DNA from: Eimeria necatrix
Lineage: Eukaryota; Apicomplexa; Conoidasida; Eucoccidiorida; Eimeriidae
NCBI RefSeq assembly: GCF_000499385.1
Contig: NW_013655369.1
Location: forward strand, 2,501 to 32,335
DNA: 29,835 nt
Direction: 5' to 3'
This document shows, piece by piece, positions 19,745 to 26,559 of the stretch. A program made the position numbers and the translations under genes. The notes beneath the pieces are model-generated. The model saw nothing but the letters and a program-made list of their open reading frames with translations. It was not told the DNA's origin and did not search any database. Every line of letters starts with the position of its first letter. Position 1 is the stretch's first letter.

Positions 19745-22700
19745 TGTGTTGCCTCGTGAATTCCGAATGATGAATAATGGCATTATTAGAATTGTGATTG
19801 TCTCTCAGAGACGTTTCTTGTTTCCTTCTAGTTTGAATTTCTCTGCTGCTGCTGGAAAGGCGGGAGCAGCAGCAGCAGCAGCAGGAGCAGCAGCAGCAGC
19901 AGCAGGAGCAGCAGCAGCAGCAGCAGCAGCAACAGCAACAGGAGCAGCAGCAAACGGGATTCTCGCGAGTCTGCCGAAGCCCCGGCCTTCTTCTTTGAGT
20001 CTCGAAGAGCGTTTTCAACTTTGTTTAAAAGTGGCGGAAGAATGCGTCCAGCCAGAAGTGAGTTCGCTGCTGCGGTGTACAGACACCTCACTGGCGGGCC
20101 ATTTGGGGTGTACAGACACCTCACTGGAGGGCCATTTGGGGTGTACAGACACCTCGTTGGAGGGCTATTTGGGGTGTCTAGACAGCTCGTTGGAGGTTTA
20201 TTTGGGGTGTACAGACAGCTCGTTGGAGGGGCATTGTGGGCAGCTGGCGAGGTTGTTATTTGGGGTGTCTAGACAGCAGTTTGGGGTGTCTAGGCAGCTG
20301 TGTGGGGCGCTGGGGTGTCTAGACAGCTCAGAGAGCGCGTTTTAAAGCGCTTGAGAAGGCGAAAGGGGCACTTTTATGAAGCTGTTGAAAAGGGCTTTTC
20401 ATTTTTGATTAAACTTCCTCAAAGTTCTCCGAAAATCTGCTCTCAGGAGCTTTTAAATCTCCTTTCCCGCAAAGAATGCCCCACGGCCTACGACGGCTTC
20501 GAACCCAGCGGCCGCATGCACATCGCCCAGGGGCTGCTGAAGGTGAAGTCGGTCAACCGCCTGACGGCCGCGGGCTGTCAGTTCATCTTTTGGGTGGCGG
20601 ATTGGTTCGCTCTTTTGAATAATAAGATGGGAGGAGACATCAAAAAGGTCCTTTTTTATTTAATTTAATTCATTTAATTCATTTAATTCATTTTAGTTCA
20701 ATTAGTTTTCAAAAATGCTTCAATTTGATGTACTTAGTGCCATCTACCGCCGCAAGCTGTCAGTTCATCTTTTGGGTGGCGGATTGGTTCGCTCTTCTCA
20801 ATAATAAGATGGGAGGAGACATCAAAAAGGTCCTTTTTTATTTAATTTAATTAATTTAATTAATTTAATTAATTTAATTAATTTAATTTAATTTAATTTA
20901 ATTCATTTTATTCAATTTGGTTCATTTAATTTGTTAAAATGCTTCAGTTTGATGTATTAATGCCGCCTACCGCCGCGGGGTGTCAGTTCGTACTTTGGGT
21001 GGTTCGCTTTCCTCAGCAGTACAAAGAAGGTCCATTGTTTGTTTGTTTTGTTTATTCTAATTAATTTAATTAATTAATTTAATAAATTAATTTAATTAAT
21101 TTAATTTAATTAAATTAATTTAATTTGATTTAATTAGTTTGATTCAAATGGTTTAATTGATTCAGTTGGTTTAATTCGATTTAATTTGTTCGACTTGATG
21201 TGCAGAAGTGTTGGGAAAAGCTGCTGCGGTTTATTTGTTTTGCCGTTTCTTCTTTTGCTGCATTTCGAATTTCTGTTTTTGTTTTTTTTTTCAATTATTT
21301 TTTTTAATTTTATTTTCAATTATTATCTTTTTAATTTTATTTTCAATTATTATCTTTTTAATTTTATTTTCAATTATTAGTATTTTCCGTCTTCAGTTTT
21401 ATTTTCAAATAATTCAAATCCGGAAAGTGGAAAGTGTTCAAACTAATGTCTTTGGTTTCATTTCCAATTAGTTCAACTTCAGAAGTCCAAAATATTCAAA
21501 TTAATGTCCAATTTAACTTCCAGTTAATTCAAATTGAAATCAAAGACGGGCGAGAACATTCAAATTCGTCTTTGAATTTATTTCGAATTAATTCCGATTC
21601 AGAAAGTGGAGAGTGTTCGAATTAATGTTTCGAATCTTATTTTGAATTAATTCAGATTCAAAAAGCCGACGAGTATTCAGAATTCCATTTTGAATTCCAT
21701 TTTGAATTATATTTGAATTAAATGAAGTTCTGTTTTGAATTGCATTTTGAATTCCACTTTGAGTTAATAAATGTTGCATTTTGAATTCCACTTTGAATTA
21801 AACAAAAGTTGCATTTTGAATTGCATTTTGAATTCCACTTTGAATTAATAAAAGCTGCATTTTGAATTTCACTTTGAATTTAAAAAGTTGCATTTTGAGT
21901 TCCATTTTGAATTAACAAAAGTTGCGTTTTGAATTCCACTTTGAATTAACAAAAGCTGCATTTTGAATTCCACTTCGAATCAAATAAAAGTTGCATTTTG
22001 AATTCGACTTTGAATTAATAAAAGTTGCATTTTGAATTCCACTTTAAATCAAATAAAAGTTGCATTTTGAATTCGACTTTGAATTGAAAAGTTGCATTTA
22101 GAACTGCGTTTGGAATTGTTTTCAGATTCGGAAGGTGGGAGAGTACTTCGTGGAAGTGTGGAAGTCCGCGGGAATGGAAATGGAAAACGTTCACTTTTTG
22201 TGGGCCAGCGAAGTCATTGGAAAAGACCCGGAGGCTTACTGGACTCTTGTGATGAACATCGCGAAGGCGAACAGCATTTCGCGGTGCGCGGGGTGTACAG
22301 ACACCTCGGCTCGCGCGGCGTCCTCCTCGCGCGGATCTGCCCTTCACTTCTTTTTTTCTTCTTTTTCTTCTTTTCTTTTTTCGTCTTTCTTTTATTCTTT
22401 TATTCTTTTATTCTTTTCTTTCTTTTATTCTTTTTCTTTATTTTGTTTGCTTTCCGCAGAATTAAAAGGTGTTCTCAAATCATGGGTCGCACTGAAGGAG
22501 ACGACCAGCCCGCCGCCCAGATTCTCTACCCCTGCATGCAGGTGCGGCTGGGGTGTCTGTACACCTGAAGAGGTGCACACGCGCTTGCCCCCAAAACTGT
22601 TCTGCTTCTGCGTAGCTGTTTACTATTATTATTATTACTATTGTAATTATTATTATTTATTATTATTATTATCATTATTATTATTATTATTTGTTCTTTT

Positions 22701-23704
22701 GGGGCCAGTTTGCGGGTGGCTGTCGAGTGGCTGCTAACGGCGCTTGCGCGGTGTACGTACACCTGGTGCTGGGGGACTACTTCGCACTTTTCCGGCTTCG
22801 TTTGAGAAGCAGAAAAGTGCAAATAAACGGCGGAGTTGACTTCCGTTTGGTCTCGCAGAAGTCCCCGTTGAAGGACTTGTTAAAATTGGCATTTGTTTCT
22901 TTTTATTGGCATTTGTTTCTTTTTGTTTTGCGATGCAGTGCGCGGATATCTTTTACTTGAACGCGGACATTTGCCAGCTGGGCATGGACCAGCGAAAAGT
23001 GAACATGCTGGCGCGGGAGTACTGCGACGAAGTGAAGAGAAAACACAAACCTGTCATTTTGTCTCACCCGATGCTTCCGGGATTGTTGGAAGGACAAGAA
23101 AAAATGTCCAAGTCCAACGCGGACTCCGCGATCTTCATGGAGGACTCCGAGGCCGTGAGCTGCTGCCCGCGCAAAGCAGCAAAAAACGCGCAAACTAGGG
23201 CTTTTTTACAGCAGCAGCAGCAGCAGCAGCAGCAACTGCTGTTGCTGCTGCAGTGACCTGCACGCGCCGCGCCGCGCTGCGCTGCACTCGCGGGCGCCAC
23301 GAGAGACCTTGCGGTGTCTGTACACCGCAGACAGCGGGGGCGGTGCAGGTGTTGTTTGTTTTTGGATTTGTTTTCAGGAAGTGAACAGGAAAATCAAAAA
23401 GGCCTTTTGCCCGCCCGCGCAGGTGCACGGGAATCCGTGCGTGGCCTACGTGGAGCGGCTGGTGTTCCCCGACAAGGAGTTCCGCGTGGAAAGGACTTTG
23501 GAAAACGGAGGAGACAAAGTTTTCAAAACTGCAGAAGAATTCAAAAAGAGCTTCGCGGCGGGCGAGCTGCACCCCGCGGACTTGAAGGCGGCGCTGGCCC
23601 GCGAGATCAACCGGCAGCTCGAGCCCGTGCGCCGCCACTTCCAAACCGACGCAAATGCAAAAAAACTTCTCCAAGAAATCTCCAAATTCAAAATCACGAG
23701 GTGA
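19425..23704 (+). CDS. TyrRS: Tyrosyl-tRNA synthetase, cytosolic (eukaryote/archaeal type)
   Basis: This class Ic synthetase charges tRNA-Tyr with tyrosine using ATP. Seven exons keep phase throughout: 19425-19505, 19809-20057, 20447-20647, 22126-22283, 22460-22541, 22939-23154 and 23378-23704 (TGA), total 437 residues. The N-terminal part has an Ala-rich tract, then SLEERFQLCLKVAEECVQPE. The catalytic core has AYDGFEPSGRMHIAQG with the HIGH-like HIAQG at about residues 135-139. NVHFLWASEVIG, QIMGRTEGDDQPAAQILYPC and CADIFYLNADICQLGMDQRK follow, then KMSKS at about 312-316. The C-terminal part (NRKIKKAFCPPAQVHGNPC to the end) matches the anticodon-binding region. Length and motifs fit a complete compact TyrRS. 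Introns carry palindrome arrays, telomere-like DNA and extra copies of part of exon 3. The exon 3 donor is GTCCTT. Confidence 0.93.
19530..19616. repeat. Telomere-like tracts of opposite orientation in TyrRS intron 1
   Basis: CCCTAAA units at about 19531-19573, beginning about 25 bp after the donor, are followed by a short TTTAGGG piece at about 19602-19616. Confidence 0.95.
19691..19935. repeat. CAG tracts in TyrRS intron 1 and exon 2
   Basis: (CAG)n at about 19691-19741 is intronic. The interrupted tract at about 19866-19935 encodes poly-Ala with Gly in exon 2. Confidence 0.85.
20074..20327. repeat. 33-bp tandem array of palindromic elements (TyrRS intron 2)
   Basis: Eight palindromic elements start at 20074, 20107, 20140, 20173, 20206, 20264, 20285 and 20314. 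The first five have exact 33-bp spacing with linkers like TCACTGGAGGGCCATTTG. The first three are GGTGTACAGACACC. Later ones change to TGTCTAGACA or TGTACAGACA with a GC end. The array begins 16 bp after the exon 2 donor (GTGAGT at 20058). Confidence 0.95.
20574..21040 (+). repeat. TyrRS exon 3 3'-end repeated twice within intron 3
   Basis: The last 74 bp of exon 3 plus the first 23 bp of intron 3 (20574-20670) recur at 20756-20852 with two mismatches. A decayed third copy begins at 20980. Copies 2 and 3 also share upstream sequence (ATGCTTCA..TTTGATGTA), so they form a second, longer duplication. Confidence 0.93.
21740..22107. repeat. Degenerate ~34-bp tandem repeat in TyrRS intron 3
   Basis: About ten units built on TTGCATTTTGAATTCC then ACTTTGAATTAATAAAAG. 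Most contain GAATTC. Looser, related AATT-rich units extend upstream to about 21400. Confidence 0.88.
22344..22450. repeat. Pyrimidine-rich tract in TyrRS intron 4
   Basis: About 100 bp of TTTTCTTC/TTTTATTC repeats directly before the exon 5 acceptor, serving as an unusually long polypyrimidine tract. Confidence 0.8.
22621..22691. repeat. (TTA)n trinucleotide tract
   Basis: About 23 ATT units with ACT, ATC and GTA variants in TyrRS intron 5. Confidence 0.85.
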
Positions 23705-24063
23705 AAAGAACAAAACTAACGCGCCGCGCCGCGCGACGGCCCGGGCGCGGCGCCGGGCGGTGTACGTACACCTGAATTTCAAGTTGCGCCGCCCGTTCAA
23801 CTCGCGACGACTTCGCTGCAAAACTTTAACGGAATGCAAAGTTTTGATTTGCATGCGACTATTTTGGGTTTTTTGATCTAAAAGTTACTTTTAGAGGCCA
23901 GCAGAGGGCCGCAGAGGCAGTCAGAACTCGTGCGGCAGCAAAGCTCCCGGAACTGGATGTTCCGCCGGACGAGTGGAGCTTCTTCTTGAATAAAGCCTTT
24001 CTAAAGCATTTATTGTGGAGCTTCTCGTTAATAAAACGTTTCTAAAGCATTTATTATTCTTTA
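23705..24063. other. Convergent 3' region with duplicated AATAAA block
   Basis: Lies between the TyrRS stop and the minus-strand exon at 24064. A palindromic element is at 23759. A 42-bp unit (GTGGAGCTTCT..AATAAA..TTTCTAAAGCATTTATT) is tandemly duplicated from 23973 to about 24056. Each copy offers AATAAA on the plus strand and TTTATT (AATAAA on minus), so it could supply poly(A) signals to both genes. Confidence 0.55.
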
Positions 24064-24192
24064 TTAGGAGCTTTCACCGCGCCTTAGCCGGCGATCGGGC
24101 TCAGTCAGCCAGTCTCGCAGGGAGGCGAAAGCTCCGTCCAAAACTTGAATCGAGGCGAAGTCCGGCGCTTGAGGCCGCAGCTGCAGTTCGAG
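24064..24192 (-). CDS. Last exon of an unidentified minus-strand gene
   Basis: Not recognised. Forty-two codons plus TAA (24066-24064), preceded by a clean acceptor (TTTCGCAG), encode LELQLRPQAPDFASIQVLDG, then AFASLRDWLTEPDRRLRRGE. The sequence is non-repetitive and has AATAAA signals just downstream. Upstream exons should lie in 24.25-25.2 kb but are buried in CAG tracts and I could not choose among frames. A continuous frame through the acceptor to a poly-Leu tract also exists. Confidence 0.4.
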   Translation of the reverse strand, partial: LELQLRPQAPDFASIQVLDGAFASLRDWLTEPDRRLRRGESS

Positions 24193-24272
24193 CTGCGAAA
24201 CGAAGCTGAAGCGAATTCGACAATTTGCGGAGACATATTTGCGAGTTTTTGGCTTTTTGCAGCGAAAGCAGC

Positions 24273-24329
<57 letters not shown>

Positions 24330-24499
24330 GCAGCGCAGCGCGAGACAACTGCTGCTGGCCGCGGCAGTTTGCGAGGACTACAAACTATAAATGGACTTGC
24401 AAATAATAAAACTGGAAGAAATGAATTAAGCTGCTGCGCGCGCGGCAGCAGCAGCAAAAGGCGGCGAATTCGGGGAATTTTCGCTGCTGCTGCCGCCGC

Positions 24500-24538
<39 letters not shown>

Positions 24539-24897
24539 GTTGCTGCAGCCGGGCGCAGCGCAGCAGCGGGCAGCCCCTCAGCGCCTCTTTGTGCTTTTTT
24601 TGGCGGAAAAGGTCTTGTTGAAGAAGAGCTTTTTGGGGACTTGGCAGCAATCGGGAAATGCAAAGCAGCAGCAGCAGCAGCAGCAGCAGCGGGGCGGCGG
24701 GCGCAGCAGCAGCAGCAAACGAGCTGTTTGTGGGGTCTTTTCGCGGGATTTTTGGAGTGTACGTACACCCGAAAGTGCCCTTTTAAGTTCCAATTTCCAA
24801 AAGCCCAAAAAGCCCCAAAAGCGCAGCCGGGGGGCACTGAACCGCTGGTCCGCGGCCGAAGGCGCTGCTGCTGCTGCTGCGAGCGCAGCAGCTGCAT

Positions 24898-24933
<36 letters not shown>

Positions 24934-25267
24934 GCGCGGCTTCGAGGCCCAAGTTGAATTTCTTTTGGGTTTTTAAAGTCAAGGGGAAAGCCCTTTCGGA
25001 GAACTCCGCTAAATGCTGCGCAGGGGCCCCTGAGAGCAGCAGCAGTTGGCCCGCGAGCAGCAGTTGCTGCTGCAGCAGCAGTTGCTGCTGCAGGCTGCTG
25101 CAGCAGCAGTTGCTGCAGCAGGCTGCTGCACGGGAAGCCGTGCAGATTAGGATGGAAAGAGAGGGGCCCTGGCAGCGGACTTGCTGCAGCCTTCGCTCCC
25201 TCGCCTAGCTGCTGCTGCTGCAGCGCGCAGCTCTGCTGCTGCTGCTGCTGCTGCTGCTGCACCCTCC
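24193..25267. other. CAG/CTG-rich region without a resolved gene
   Basis: CAG/CTG tracts at about 24271-24330, 24496-24538, 24663-24692, 24896-24932 and 25030-25120 keep several frames open on both strands. Minus-strand non-repetitive pieces (for example KSPKSSSSTRPFPPKKAQRG, about 24.59-24.65 kb) could be exons of the gene ending at 24064. A palindromic element lies at 24756. A TGCATGCA motif at about 24893 is inside GCTGCATGCAGC. Confidence 0.4.
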
Positions 25268-25441
25268 ATGCTCCCCACGCCGCGGGAGCAGCAGCAAAGG
25301 GATGCTGCCTGCTCCCCTGCTGCAGCAGCAAAAAGCTTTCCCCACAGCCTCAGCAGCAGCAGCTTTGCCCCCAAGCTCTCGCGGCTGGCCCGCGGGGCTT
25401 CTCCTGCTGCTTCCCTGGCGCAGCCCCCGCAGCAAAGGCCC

Positions 25442-25483
<42 letters not shown>

Positions 25484-25897
25484 CTGTCGCCGGCGGGCTC
25501 GCTGGCGGTGTCGTTCGCTGCGGCGACGCCAGCAGCAGTTTCGCCAGCAGCCTCGCTGGCAAGACCTTCGCCAGCAGCAGCAGCAGCAGCGTCGCCAGCA
25601 GCAGCAGCAGCAGCGCCAGCAGCAGCAGCAGCAGCAGCGCCAGCAGCAGCAGCAGCGCCAGCAGCAGCACTGTCGCCAGCTTTTGCTTCGCGGGCCTTGT
25701 CGCCAACAGTGGCCTCTGTGACGGTGGCCTCATCAGCAGCAGCATCTCCAGAAGCAGCAGCATCGCCAGCAGCAGCAGCAGCATCTCCAGCAGCAGCAGC
25801 AGCAGCAGCAGCATCTCCAGCAGCAGCAGCAGCAGCGCCCTCGCCAGCAGCAACAGCGTCGCCGTTGCCCGCAGCCAGCGCCGCGCCCGCCTCGCCC

Positions 25898-25938
<41 letters not shown>

Positions 25939-26002
25939 GCGGCAGCACAGCGGGCCGAGGTTCAACACCCTCGTGGATGTGGTGTTTTTCGAAAGCGGAA
26001 GA

Positions 26003-26043
<41 letters not shown>

Positions 26044-26155
26044 GTGGGGAGAAAGGGTTTCGGGCGAAGAGGGAAATTCAGTTTGCTTTTCTTTGCAAGA
26101 CGGGGATGAAAGCCGCAGCCGCATGATCAGCTGCCTCCCTTCTGCTGCTGCAGCA

Positions 26156-26194
<39 letters not shown>

Positions 26195-26507
26195 CCCCAC
26201 GCTCCCGCCCGCTGCTCCACCTCCGACCTCGACTCCGAAGACGAAGAGTCCTTTGGTCAGCCCTAAACCCTAAACCCTAAACCCTAAACCCTAAACCGTA
26301 AACCCTAGCTTTGGTGCAAAGCCCCAGTCTCCAAACCCTAAACCCTAAGCCCCAGGCCTGTTTGCGTCTGCGCCGTAAACCCCAAACCCTAAACCCCGAA
26401 CCCCAAACCCTAAACCCTAGGCCGAAGCCCTAAACCCTAAACCCTAAACCCTAAACGGCAGAGCGTAGGGCGGCTTTGCGGGCGGGTCTGGGCTGCTGCA
26501 GAGAGCA

Positions 26508-26559
<52 letters not shown>

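Noticed and set aside
20074..20327. CRISPR array
   Set aside because: Regular repeat spacing is present, but the linkers are themselves near-identical, the locus is a eukaryotic intron, and no cas-like gene is seen.
22530..22541. TGCATGCA as an ApiAP2-type promoter motif
   Set aside because: Copies here and near 15140, 26862, 26890 and 26995 lie in or at the edge of exons and introns rather than upstream of starts, so no regulatory call is supported.
25147..26220. Minus-strand 357-residue GDAAAA-repeat protein opposite the PDE-like exon 1
   Set aside because: It is a shadow of the CAG repeat. The plus-strand frame joins in phase to recognisable exons, the minus frame does not.
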